Below, piece after piece: positions 45,896 to 56,184 of a stretch of 64,000 nt of DNA (position 1 is its first letter; every line of letters starts with the position of its first letter). The position numbers and the translations under genes are program-made. The notes beneath the pieces were generated by a model. That model saw only the letters and a program-made list of their open reading frames with translations. It did no database searches and had not been told where the DNA came from. Source of the DNA: Seminavis robusta (lineage: Eukaryota > Bacillariophyta > Bacillariophyceae > Naviculales > Naviculaceae); NCBI GenBank assembly GCA_903772945.1, contig CAICTM010000326.1:1-64000 (forward strand), read 5' to 3'.

Positions 45896-48135
45896 TTAGT
45901 CGACTTTGATAGCCCCATAGATCTTGGTATTGAACCAGAAACTTGAAAGAACACCCACACTACCACAGAACAATCCAAAGCAAACAGATATCATCCACAT
46001 GTAGGTCACATAGACCACAACTGGAAGAAAGCCAACCAGCTCTAGTCGGCTAGCTAGGAAACATAGGCTGTAAAGGAAGAGGAAGAAGCCAGCAGAGGCA
46101 CAATTCCCAAAAGACTTCCACCACCAACGGTGATCTTCCTCCACTAGCTGCAGGTAGGTCATGACGATTGACACTTCTGCACAGGTTGCCGTCAAGATCA
46201 GCAAGACAATAAAGAGGAACCCCATCATGTAGTAAATTTGATGCAACCATAGAGCGTTCATGATGAAAAAGACCTCGAGACAAACGGATCCAAATGGCAA
46301 CAGACCACCAAGGAGCAAGGACCAGGGTGGACGAGTATGGCATGGTGACTCAGGAACGACTCGAGGAATTTGCGTGGTTTTGGTTGGCACACTGAAGGGT
46401 TCTTCTTTGAATCCATAGCGGGCACCTACAAACACCAACGGTGTGCTGATGCACATCCACATTCCAAACAATGCCAGAATAGTGCAGAAGCTGACAGCTG
46501 TTGCTGCACCCGCAAAGGAAAGGAAGATGTTCAGAATAATAAAGATGGATACCAAAGAGCCTGGCAATGCAGCGGCTGTAGCAATGGTGTTGAGTTTCCA
46601 GTCTTTGCCCTTGCAAAACTTGTACATTCTGGAAGAAACATAGCCTGAAACAAATCCACTGAGCACATACAAAATCAAAATGGCAGTCAGTGTGGCTCCC
46701 TTCTTCATTGGATTCAACCACTTGACCATTGCACAGATTAGAGTCAAAAGACAGGCAGTGCCAATTTGTGCACCTGTTCCTGTAACGACACTCAATGCCA
46801 TGGGGTAGGTTGTTGGTGGCCGAAAGACATCTCCGTGCAACAGCTTCCAGCCACTCTCTTCTTTTGCGTCTGTATACAGCAACGAACGTGTTAGAGTCAT
46901 CATCAAGTACCCGTATTGCACAATAGAATTGGCACACAACATAAGTAATCCAAGTTCGGCTTACCTTCCAACGTTTGTTCATTGTAGCCGGCAATATCTC
47001 GATTCAAGGTTCGGACAAGGATTGTAGCAATGGCTCCAGTCAGGAAAAGGACCACCATGAGGGAGTTCATAATGGCATAGTAGTGAATACCGTCATCCGG
47101 GACGTTGATCATGTAGACATCCCAACGATCTGCCCAAGCGAGATCCGATTGCTGCCATTCAACCTCGTAGCTATACATAATCTCCATGCCTTCACCATCG
47201 GCAGGAAGCTGCAAGAATCGTTTGGGATCATTCGCAACGCTCTGGGTGCCATGACAGGAACTGACCACAGTCTTCGCCGTTACTTTGCTTTCTCCTCCAT
47301 CCACCAAGTCGTGTTGGATGCTGGTGGGCTGAACATCAAATCCAGTAATCCGCACGCCATCAAAGGAGCTGCGATCCATTTGATAGGTAATGATAAACTT
47401 GAGATGATTGTAAACATAGTATTCACCCGATTTAGCGCCAGGTTTGTCGGATGACCGTTTGAATCCAACGGGGTATCCACGCACAGCAAAATTCATACTC
47501 TTGTCTCTCATCAGGAGAGGCAACGTATCCAGACTCATTTGAACGCGATACTGCCGGTTAATGAGACTCTTGAGCCATTTAGTCTTTTTGGGAGCAACTT
47601 TGACCTGACACAGGGGCGTGCAGAATTGGTCTTCAATGGTTTTAAACGAATATGGTGCCGGCAGGAGTTGATTTCCCTGCAAACGAACACCGAGATTACG
47701 TCGCTGCTTCAAGTTTTTCTTCCAGGCTGTTCCTGCTTCAGGCTTGGGGCACCCTGGCAATTCATAGAATCGAAATGGCAACTGTGTCTTTTTGGATTGG
47801 ACCGAATCGGTAATGGCCCAGATGGGCTCCTTGGGCTGAAAGTTTTCGGGAGCTACTCCTGGGAATAGAATGGATGTCAGATCTGCCGGTCGCTTTAGGA
47901 ACAATCCCTTTCGCTTCTTCTTGCGAAGGCGGTACTTGCGCATGAGCGCTGCTTCTTTGGTATGACTGACTTCATCGACACCTTGATGTCGAAGCTCCTG
48001 GTACTTTTGGGCTTCCGCCTTAGCCAATGCACGGCGTTCCTTGAGAGACGGCTTTGCGGCTCCCTTCTTGAACAATGCCCAACCTGTGGGGCTCCATGCC
48101 AAGAGCAAGGCTAAGGAAAGACGAAGGGCTTTCAT
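45896..48135 (-). CDS. TM9SF/nonaspanin (EMP70 family) membrane protein
   Basis: Two minus-strand exons, 46965-48135 and 45896-46869 (95-bp intron GTAAGC...TATACAG), 714 residues. MKALRLSLALLLAWSPTGWA is a signal peptide. A lumenal domain of about 330 residues is followed by nine hydrophobic segments. Family motifs include HGDVFRPP, RMYKFCKGKDWKLNT, VSFCTILALFGMWMCISTPLVFVGARYGFK and the C-terminal SVGVLSSFWFNTKIYGAIKVD (terminal [KR]-x-D-type retention signal). TM9SF proteins act in Golgi/endosomal sorting, often of glycosylated or Gly-rich-TM cargo, and in cell adhesion. An unusual very basic segment (about residues 25-80, with RKYRLRKKKRKGLFLKR) follows the signal peptide and is not usual for the family. 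Confidence 0.95.
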
Positions 48136-48787
48136 CGTACAAAAACTGTTTTTTCTTTTTTGAATAAAGCAAAGAGTGCTCAGACTGACAAGTTAGGTAT
48201 CGGCTGAGCCTATTATCGCTTGAAAACTGGGGATCAGCGAGCTAGCGAGGATAATGGTTGTTGATGGTATGCATGTACGGTATGGTACCATGTCATTGCT
48301 TCGTGATCGTTAAGATCGTGCCATTTTGGCGATGTTTTGGACCAGGAAGCCTGCCCCACCGGATCCAGTGAACCGGTACGGTAAGTGGATAGCTCTGCTG
48401 TTTTGTAACTGAAAAGGGTTCCAACGTTCCAACAGCTGTCCTGCTTCCAACGCACCTCCATCAGAAAACTTACAGTACAATACGTCATGCAGTTTTCAAT
48501 AAATCTCAAATTCTTAAGAAGAACAGAAAGGCAGGGTCATCGGTGGTTCTCCGTTTGTGTGATCGGTGACTCTGCCATAAATCGCTCGATTAACGCCCTA
48601 ATTCAATGTCCACACATGACTTCTTACGGTTCTGCCCGGACGGAAGGTGGTCAATTCGAATGAACTGGCGGAGCGCCTCTGATGACACCCAACGGCAACA
48701 ACGAAGCTCCCTCCCTCCCACCTCCCACACCCTCATCAACAACTGTCGTCTCGTTGATAGCTAGCTAGCTTTCCAGCTCTAAGCACC
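48136..48787. other. Divergent spacer
   Basis: Upstream region shared by the TM9SF gene (minus) and substrate-binding paralog 2 (plus). Contains gaaccggtacggtaag (48371) and gctagctagctttcc just before the start at 48788. No named regulatory site. Confidence 0.45.
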
Positions 48788-50354
48788 ATGAGGTTGACCA
48801 TCTTGAAGTCCATTCTAGCCGCTGCTTTGGCACCGTTTGCCTTGGTAAATGCGCAAGAAAGAGTTGTTGTCAGCTACCAAACCGAGCTCAGCGCGGTTGC
48901 ACACAAAAGTGAGTAGTAGTGCACTGGTACCGGTACCGTACTGCCCCGTTGAAAATGAGGAGCTAATCCATGCTCACACTCACATTCTACCTTTTTTGCC
49001 TGCTTCAGTTGCCCTTGATAAGGGATATTACTCCCATTTGGGTCTAGATGTGGTAATGGAATGGGTGAGTCTTTTGAGATGGGGTATCTATCCGATTTTG
49101 CTTCCACTCTTGGATACTAGCTAGAACTAACCAGTTCTTCTTCTTGTTCACACCTGACGTTAGTACCCATCTGGAGCTCCCCAAGTCAAAGCAGCCGTGG
49201 AAGATAATGCTTGGGATTTTGGAGGTGCTGGTGTGGTCCCAAATATCATTGGGTACGTGATGCCACCACCCGTATCGATCCATGATGTTTTGGGCATTAT
49301 GAAAAATTGACATCTTCTTTCTTCACATTGACTCACTAACTCAAAAACCAGAGGGCCTCAAGGTATCTTGGGAGTTGGTATTTCCATGGACCAAAGTGCC
49401 ACCAACCAGTTGATGGGAAACAAAGAGGGGGTGGCCACATGGCCTCCTGAATCCATGGCGGGCATTCCTGTTGTGATATCTCCCAATTCTACTGGAGATT
49501 ATGTGGTCCAGGCCTGCTTGAAGAGTCAAGGATTCAATATTCAAGATGTAGAATTCATTTATGCACAACAAGCTGAGGTGATTGGAAATATGACACCTGG
49601 ACCAGATGGAACCGCAAAGGTAGGCGATTGCTGCAGGCATTGTGTTGTGTTGAGTATTTGATTTAGATTTTGAAGAATACATTTATTTATTGGGCTAACA
49701 AAAATTGCTCTATGGTTGCTCTGCCAGGCCACTTTGGGTGGTCTTTGGGCCCCTAACACTTACAAACTTTTGGGAAGTGTCAATGGATCTGATACAATCT
49801 GCTCTGGAGCATCTGTCTACGCTACTGTTACTGGTGGACACATGGTTCGAAAACAGTTTGCAGAAGAAAAACCAATGACAGTGGCCAAGGTCCTTTCGGG
49901 GTGGCTACGTTCTGTCAATTTTATCAATACAGAATCCAACAAGGAGGAGGTGTTGGATTACATGTCTGCCTTTTTTGCCGAGAAGGATGTTAATATTCCT
50001 CGCTCTTCCTTGGAATTGGATCTTCGCCTTGTGGGTTTGTTTGGTTTACAGCAACAGTTGGATTTGATGGAACGCCGTGGAGAGCCGCCCCTGTCCAATT
50101 ATGATATTTGGACCAATGAAGTTGGAAACTTTATGCTGGAGAATGGAGTTATTTCAACTTTGACAGACCCAACAACTTACATTGATGACAAGTACATGAG
50201 AATGGTCAATGATGACCCCCAGCTAAAAGATTGGGCTGAAGGAAAGGAAGTTCTAGGCTCTACTGGATCTGCAGCCACATCCTTTCAAACCCAATATTTC
50301 TTCTCCCTGTTGGTGAGCACCGTGCTTGTCGTTGCAGGAATCATGGCACGATGA
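48788..50354 (+). CDS. NMT1/TauA-like periplasmic-type substrate-binding protein, paralog 2
   Basis: Five exons: 48788-48908, 49009-49064, 49164-49252, 49352-49619 and 49728-50354; 386 residues. Signal peptide MRLTILKSILAAALAPFALVNA. It shares the same architecture and intron phases (1, 0, 2, 0) with paralog 1; exons 2, 3 and 4 are even equal in length (56, 89 and 268 bp). The protein differs mainly in the last 50 residues: the Ser/Pro spacer is much shorter, and the hydrophobic tail (FFSLLVSTVLVVAGIMAR) follows almost directly, again GPI-like or a C-terminal anchor. Conserved features include the GGAGVVPNIIG hinge, GVATWPPESM, VEFIYAQQAEVIGNMTPG and YMRMVNDDPQLKDWAEGK. A surface or endomembrane scavenging role is inferred. 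No ABC partner lies in this window. Confidence 0.87.
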
Positions 50355-50940
50355 GCAGGGGATGCGTGGCTGCCAAGTGCAACTGTTATGATGTTGTGGT
50401 TAGTTGCTTTGCTTGGAGTTGTTCTGGTGTCGTGGAAAAACTAGTTATCGTTATGTTTACAGACCCGTAGGTCTCTAGATTGCTTTTCTGCCAAGATTAA
50501 CGAGCCCCGTGTCCACTAGTACATGTAGTTATCCATATCTTGGGTTAAACGTTGAATGGGTTGATTGTCGACTAGCCCGTGGCCACAGCCAGGAGTAGAT
50601 CGGAGAGTATTGGTCTGCTGACTCGACTCGACTCGACTCGACTCAATCGAAGCGCCAATGCAAGTGCTGCCTGGTCGGCCTAGCTAGTCAGAATGATGCC
50701 GGTAGTATCGAGGGAAGGCTGATGCGGATACAAACCTGTAAAGAAGAGGCGACTGCGAAGTCCGGAATCCGGCGCCCAATCGGCTTTCGTGGGGAAGCTT
50801 GACAACGAGGCAGGCGGAAAAAGACGCAATCAATCAAAACCTACTAGCTAGCTAGTTACACGAATAATCAACTAAAAAACTATTGTCCCATCCTATCCAA
50901 TTCAATTCGCACAAGCAAGCAAGCAAGCGAACATACAGTA
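50355..50940. other. Spacer between converging genes
   Basis: Contains gactcgactcgactcgactc (about 50620-50643), a 5-bp tandem repeat, and ctagctagctag near 50845. No gene seen. Confidence 0.5.
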
Positions 50941-52773
50941 TTATCTTCTCCGAAACAACCCAAACGACGCTCGTCTTTCTTCGGGCACGGTCCGCAGATG
51001 CAGTGCCGGATCATCCGTCGTGATATTATTGTCGCTATTGCTGCTCGAACTCGATCGATTCCGCGACGTCTTGGTGACAATACTGACATAGCGCGGTGCC
51101 GACTTGACAATATCGGTGGCGACACAGGCATCGAGCTGAGCACAATCGACTCCGTTAATGGAGATGACTTGATCCCCCCGCGCCAACATGGAATGGGCAA
51201 ACAAGCCATTGGCGGGGACACTGTGAATCTGGAGTGTCTTTTCTTCAGTTGAGTCGGCGTTGCCACCCGACAAGAAGAAAATGCCCGTTCCAAATTCGGG
51301 ATGCGGTTTGACCGTCATGGATTCGACGCAAGAGGGATTCCCGTGTGGATTTTGGGCAATGAGAGTAATGCGACCGGCGGTTTTCTTTAGTAAGCGTACA
51401 ATGTCATTTTTGCGCAAACTTCCAGGCGCATTGCCACACGTATGATTGGTCTTGCTGGTGGAGATGCCCACCAGGATATCACCGACTTGCAGTGGCGCTC
51501 CCGAGACGTGAACGAGTCCATCTTGTGCAATGCGCGCAATACAAATGGCGCCGTCGGGTGTGTTGTGGAGTTCCAAACCGACGTTGGTGCGTTTGGATGT
51601 TTTGATAATGGTAGCTGTAATGCACTTGGCGCGTTGGTTGTGATGGTAGTCGGTCGTGGCGTCTGCTAGAAACGCAGACGACGAAGAAAAGTCGTCACTA
51701 CTACTACCCTCCACACCATTGACGGGTGCCACTCGCGTTTGGAGTCGTCGTCGCGTGGGAGGAGGCTCTAGTGTCCCTTGCGACGGCGCTCTTAAGTTGG
51801 GCGGTGGTGGTCGAGCGGCAGAAGTACTGCGAGAGGGTCCTCGAGTGGGCAGTGGGGGAGGTACCAATTCGGTTGGCACAGTGTTGTTGTCTCCCTCGTA
51901 GTGCTCGTAATCATAGCGGTACGCGTCCCCTGGCGATGGGGGGAATGGCATTTCGCCGCGATCGTACAAAGTGGGTGTATGAGGCGTGCGTTCGGAGAAT
52001 TCGTTCATAACGTTCGTATCGGGTGTCATGATGGAAATGATCTCTTGTTGTTGTTGTGCTTGTTGAGAGTTGTTGTAATGATGAAAATGATCCGGCACCA
52101 AGTAACTTTCCATTTGACTTTCTTCTTGGCTTTCGCGTAAGAGTTGATCGTGTACGGACCAAGTTTCTAGCTCGGCTTGGAGACGCCGTTCTCGATCGGC
52201 TTCTCGTTCGGCTACTTCGAACTGATCCTGGAGCTCATCCACATCGACCGGATCCTCCGACTCGGAAGCTTCGGCGGCCTTGTAGGGTTCCTCAATGGCA
52301 GCGTTGTTGTTGTTGTTGTATTCCTGGCTCACTTGGCGAACCAGTGGCTGTTGCTGTTGTTGTGGAAACGCCATGGGCTGAAATTGCATTGGCATGGGCA
52401 TGTGAAACAGTTGATGAGGCGTTTGCATGGGCGTCATCATCATCATTTGTTGTTGTTGCTGCTGTTGCTGCATGCGTTGTTGCAGTTCCAGTTGGGCCCA
52501 GAGAAATTCAAACTCGGCGCCTTCATCCGCTAGAGTACTGCACTCGTCGCCCAAGGCACTGTTGACTGTCACTTGAAATGGAATCTCATTTTCCGTGTAC
52601 GTGTCCCCAAAGAATTCTTCTTGTTCGTGCTCCTCTTCTTGCTCTTCTTCTGCTTCTTGGTCTTGTTCCAACGCGTCTTGCTCTTCCACTTCTTGCGAAA
52701 TTTCCGCAGGAATGTCAAAATCCGTGGAACTGTTGCGCGGAGAAGTCGCCGTCGTCAGGGAGAGTTTGTACAT
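50941..52773 (-). CDS. Gln-rich protein with two C-terminal PDZ-like domains
   Basis: Single exon, 610 residues. The N-terminal half is low complexity: an acidic Glu/Gln run (about 28-55), poly-Gln and poly-Met tracts (about 100-115), Asn runs and a Pro-rich segment (about 300-345). Two PDZ-like domains follow: residues about 382-482, with VGLELH as the carboxylate-loop-like strand and LQVGDILVGI, and about 483-569, with GTGIFFL and ARGDQVISINGVDC. The linker between them (ESMTVKPHPEFGTG) is matched in the membrane protein at 56185-58339, so the pair of domains is a conserved module. No signal peptide or TM segment. Likely a cytosolic scaffold; partners unknown. Confidence 0.83.
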   Translation of the reverse strand: MYKLSLTTATSPRNSSTDFDIPAEISQEVEEQDALEQDQEAEEEQEEEHEQEEFFGDTYTENEIPFQVTVNSALGDECSTLADEGAEFEFLWAQLELQQRMQQQQQQQQMMMMTPMQTPHQLFHMPMPMQFQPMAFPQQQQQPLVRQVSQEYNNNNNAAIEEPYKAAEASESEDPVDVDELQDQFEVAEREADRERRLQAELETWSVHDQLLRESQEESQMESYLVPDHFHHYNNSQQAQQQQEIISIMTPDTNVMNEFSERTPHTPTLYDRGEMPFPPSPGDAYRYDYEHYEGDNNTVPTELVPPPLPTRGPSRSTSAARPPPPNLRAPSQGTLEPPPTRRRLQTRVAPVNGVEGSSSDDFSSSSAFLADATTDYHHNQRAKCITATIIKTSKRTNVGLELHNTPDGAICIARIAQDGLVHVSGAPLQVGDILVGISTSKTNHTCGNAPGSLRKNDIVRLLKKTAGRITLIAQNPHGNPSCVESMTVKPHPEFGTGIFFLSGGNADSTEEKTLQIHSVPANGLFAHSMLARGDQVISINGVDCAQLDACVATDIVKSAPRYVSIVTKTSRNRSSSSSNSDNNITTDDPALHLRTVPEERRASFGLFRRR

Positions 52774-53851
52774 GGTCGGCCTCTCTTCTTGTCAATTTCC
52801 AACCAATACTAGTATAATATGTCGACCAAAGTCAACAAACCGCTTCCGATTGAATGATCGGGCCTCCTACTAGCTACAGGAGTACTCCTTGTTTGACTGG
52901 TACCGTGTGTGTGTGCAGTGAGAACTACGACCGCCAACACGAGGGAGGTTGTCGGTGCGTGGGGTGGGGTGAAGCCATCAATCGTGGATTCACACTCTGT
53001 GGGGTGCCCTTTCCAAGTCTAATAGTGGATCATCACGATTACCTCATCTAACCAAACACACCATTATACAACCATCTCATTTCAAGGTTCCGAGCCAATC
53101 TTACATGATTAGACTAGCTACATGACAATGTAGTTAGGAGGTCGTCTTCCAGTACCGCTCCAGGTCCCGAAGTAATCCGAGCTCCTCATTGTCACATTTT
53201 TTGCCAAATAGACTACAATGACGTGCAGGATCTCAATCTCCTTGCGCGATGCGACGATTCCTTTTCTCTCTTTCTTGCCTCTTTATGAAGAAAGAAAATA
53301 ATAGTTTCAGAAAGAACTTCCCATCAAAGCAAATCTGCATGCTTGCTTCTACTACGGTATTGTGAAAAGGCGTGCTCTTCATGATAGTCATTGCTTTTTG
53401 GTCGACAAATCGGCACAGAAAGGGACGGTCCTTTGCCCGGATCGTAAGAGTGCTTTCTTGTACCGTACGTACAGGAACGTGCACCGACAGATGCATGCTG
53501 AGAATGAAAGCTCATGGCGCATCCTACCGTACCGTATATACCCCGTTTCTACCCTGACCAATGATGCTTCTGATAAGATCACCAACCAACCAACCAATCG
53601 GATTACCAAGAACGGCTAGCTACCGGTACTAGTACCGTACCGGTAGCCCCGGCAGAGTGGAGAGCGGAGGGAAACGAAGGAAATTCTGAGCACTTACCGT
53701 ATGGACCTTCGGTCATGGTGATCTTGCCAATGGTCCAAGGGACGGTTCAGGAGTCAATCCAGGTGATGGTCTTTGTCGTTGACCAGGCGGCAGGATCAAT
53801 TGGTGGTCTCGTACGTCTCGTCTCGCGATGCACTCAGCACAAAAATAGGAT
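52774..53851. other. Spacer, nothing coding seen
   Basis: Strong palindromic cluster ctaccggtactagtaccgtaccggtag at about 53620-53646. A segment near 53776-53812 (ctttgtcgttgaccaggcgg) resembles 55775-55815 on the other side of the next gene, suggesting a small flanking duplication. Confidence 0.45.
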
Positions 53852-55486
53852 ATGCTAGCAGTTAAACTGGCTTATTACACACGATTTCCATCATCCGACG
53901 CAATGGCGGGTTTCGGTGGTACCAGTATTGACGATAGCATCATCTGCACCATGGACCCTTCAGCCCTGTTTGCCTCCTTTGATAACCCAGTGCCCACCAG
54001 CAGCTGGACTGTTTCAAAGAATCAGCCATTGGAAATGGTGTTGATGGCCAAGGCTGATCTAGAAACAGTCAAGATTTTCTACGAATTCAACCCTGATGCG
54101 TTGACCAAACAACTGTTTCGAAATGTTCTCAAATGTGGAGCCAAGCCAGGAGTGGTTGGTTTTCTTGCGGCACAGTGTCCTGCATTGGTGGATAAAAACG
54201 CCTTGGTATTAGCAATGATTCAAGGACCAGGACCAGGTAGACCCACTGAAAGTGAAATCATCACCTTGGCCCAAATCAATCCAGAGCTGTTGGTGCCAAA
54301 AGGACCAACATTTTGGATGCCAGGTCCTTTGCAATTATCCTTGAACTGGAAATACAGCCCAGAATTTTCTCAAACACTCTTCAAAATGCTTGCAGACAAG
54401 ATACCATCAGTGATACGGTTCCCCAGAAACATGATCTTGGATTTATCCAGTGATTATCCCTGGCTTGTCATTGACGAAAACTCCACCACAAAACGGACAG
54501 CATTGGATATGGAGGCAGTGATGGGCATGACACCAATGCTGGACAGCAAGAACACCCACAAATTTGTGAGCCGGTGCGACAAATGGCAACCAAAAGCATT
54601 CTTTGATTTTGTCCACCGTCTACTTTCCAACCAGAGCATATGGGATCTTTCTCTGCAGTTCCCAGATGTCTCACAAAAAGAAGAAGAAGAACAAGGGAAG
54701 TCAATGTGGTTCAATACAGATGCATTCAAGGAGGTACTGTCACAGTGCAATATCAAATGTGCGGCATTGCGTATGGATCAAAACAATCCTTTTGCCCTTG
54801 ACTTCCTAAAGAATTGCCTGGGAAGCATGCCCCGTCTGAAGACTCTGAAACTTCGTTTGGGCAATGATATTGCTCTTGCTTCAGCAACACCAGTAATCTG
54901 CCATTTCCTCAGTCACAACTCTCTGTTAAAGGTCTTAATAATTTATGCAAAAAGTGACACAACCACAAGAGGGCTAGATCCAATTCTCAATTCACTGGCA
55001 AACAATCATTCCCTTCGAGCATTTCACTACTTTCAACACGATGCGGCTTCAGACAGGTTCACAAGATACCACAAGGTTCTAGCCGACAGTCTCCACAAGC
55101 ACAATACTACTCTTGCGAATGTTGGCTTCCATGATGTCTGCAGTGAGGACAATCCAAATGGCAACCTCCGCAGCAAACTCCATCCCAGTGATGACTTGCT
55201 TGCTTTTTATAAGGTTGCCAATAGGCTTGGTCGCAAGAAAGCACAGGAACCGGAAACCACCGTGGCCGAGTTTGTTGATCTTCTGGGGAGAGCACAAAAC
55301 GACGATCTTAATTTGGGAACAGATGATTCACCATGCCTTGCCAGCGCTGATGATAAATTCAACATTCTCTATGGGCTGTTGCATGAGAATCCAGCCAAAT
55401 GGAGCCACCAAACAAGCAACAACCATCAGCAAAGCACACAGTCAATCGTGTGTGGAAGCAAACGAAAGCACAGCGCCATGTCTTGA
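53852..55486 (+). CDS. Hypothetical protein with LRR-like C-terminal half
   Basis: Single exon, 544 residues from ATG 53852. ATGs at residues 18 and 35 are alternative starts. Residues about 60-230 form helical repeats with ankyrin-like spacing (ADLETVKIFYEFNPDAL and similar). Residues about 300-420 show leucine-rich, ribonuclease-inhibitor-like periodicity (RLKTLKLRLGNDIALA, then LLKVLIIYAKSD, then HSLRAFHYFQHD). No signal peptide, TM segment or enzymatic motif. Large families of such ankyrin/LRR-like cytosolic proteins exist in pennate diatoms, mostly without known function. A protein-binding role is the most that can be said. Confidence 0.75.
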   Translation: MLAVKLAYYTRFPSSDAMAGFGGTSIDDSIICTMDPSALFASFDNPVPTSSWTVSKNQPLEMVLMAKADLETVKIFYEFNPDALTKQLFRNVLKCGAKPGVVGFLAAQCPALVDKNALVLAMIQGPGPGRPTESEIITLAQINPELLVPKGPTFWMPGPLQLSLNWKYSPEFSQTLFKMLADKIPSVIRFPRNMILDLSSDYPWLVIDENSTTKRTALDMEAVMGMTPMLDSKNTHKFVSRCDKWQPKAFFDFVHRLLSNQSIWDLSLQFPDVSQKEEEEQGKSMWFNTDAFKEVLSQCNIKCAALRMDQNNPFALDFLKNCLGSMPRLKTLKLRLGNDIALASATPVICHFLSHNSLLKVLIIYAKSDTTTRGLDPILNSLANNHSLRAFHYFQHDAASDRFTRYHKVLADSLHKHNTTLANVGFHDVCSEDNPNGNLRSKLHPSDDLLAFYKVANRLGRKKAQEPETTVAEFVDLLGRAQNDDLNLGTDDSPCLASADDKFNILYGLLHENPAKWSHQTSNNHQQSTQSIVCGSKRKHSAMS

Positions 55487-56184
55487 TTACCCGAATATAC
55501 CGATTGTCTTGTCCCTCTTTCTCCTGTTGGCCGCTGGAATGGCAGTAGCGTTTTGACTGTGTTTTGAAGCATTGTAGTGAAGATACTATTTTATAGCGAA
55601 GTTGCTGACTGCATGAGTCTATAGCTAGCTCTAACACAATTACGGTTGAGCTTGTTCCTCCTGTTGGTGTAGAAGTTCCTGCGGTAGATTGGGCTGGCAC
55701 AGGTGTTGGGCGTAGTTGGGTGCATGGAGCGTAGTCCAAAGGATAGCCGATGAGCTGTTTCAGTCCGCTGTTGTTCCTCGTCTTTGATCAGGCGGCGGGA
55801 TCAGGTTGCTGGTCTCTTCGCGCCATCATAAATGCACTACGGTACCGTACCAGAGAAGCGAGAAGCGGGAAAGCGCAAGAATGTAACTAATCCTGCCGTG
55901 AAGGCTGTTTCGTTTAACCAAAGAGGACTAAGCCAAGTGTCCCGGGATGGTTGGAGATAATATCTGTTTCATTGGCACCCTCTAAGGCTAGGCCAGACCA
56001 TACCGGTATGCCTGATTTGTCTACGAAAACGGAGGCCTGGACCTAGAGGCTTGATCGGAGACTTCAGGTTAGTCCTTTTCTTGTTTCTAGTCTAGCAAAA
56101 GATTTGCTCGTTCCAGGCGCTTGGAAGGAAACCTATTGCAAGCGTCATACAGGCACATCATCACCTATTTTGGACACCAAGTTC
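55487..56184. other. Spacer between converging genes
   Basis: Contains ggtaccgtaccag (55841) and the second copy of the small duplicated segment (gatcaggcggcgggatcagg, about 55787). No gene seen. Confidence 0.45.
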
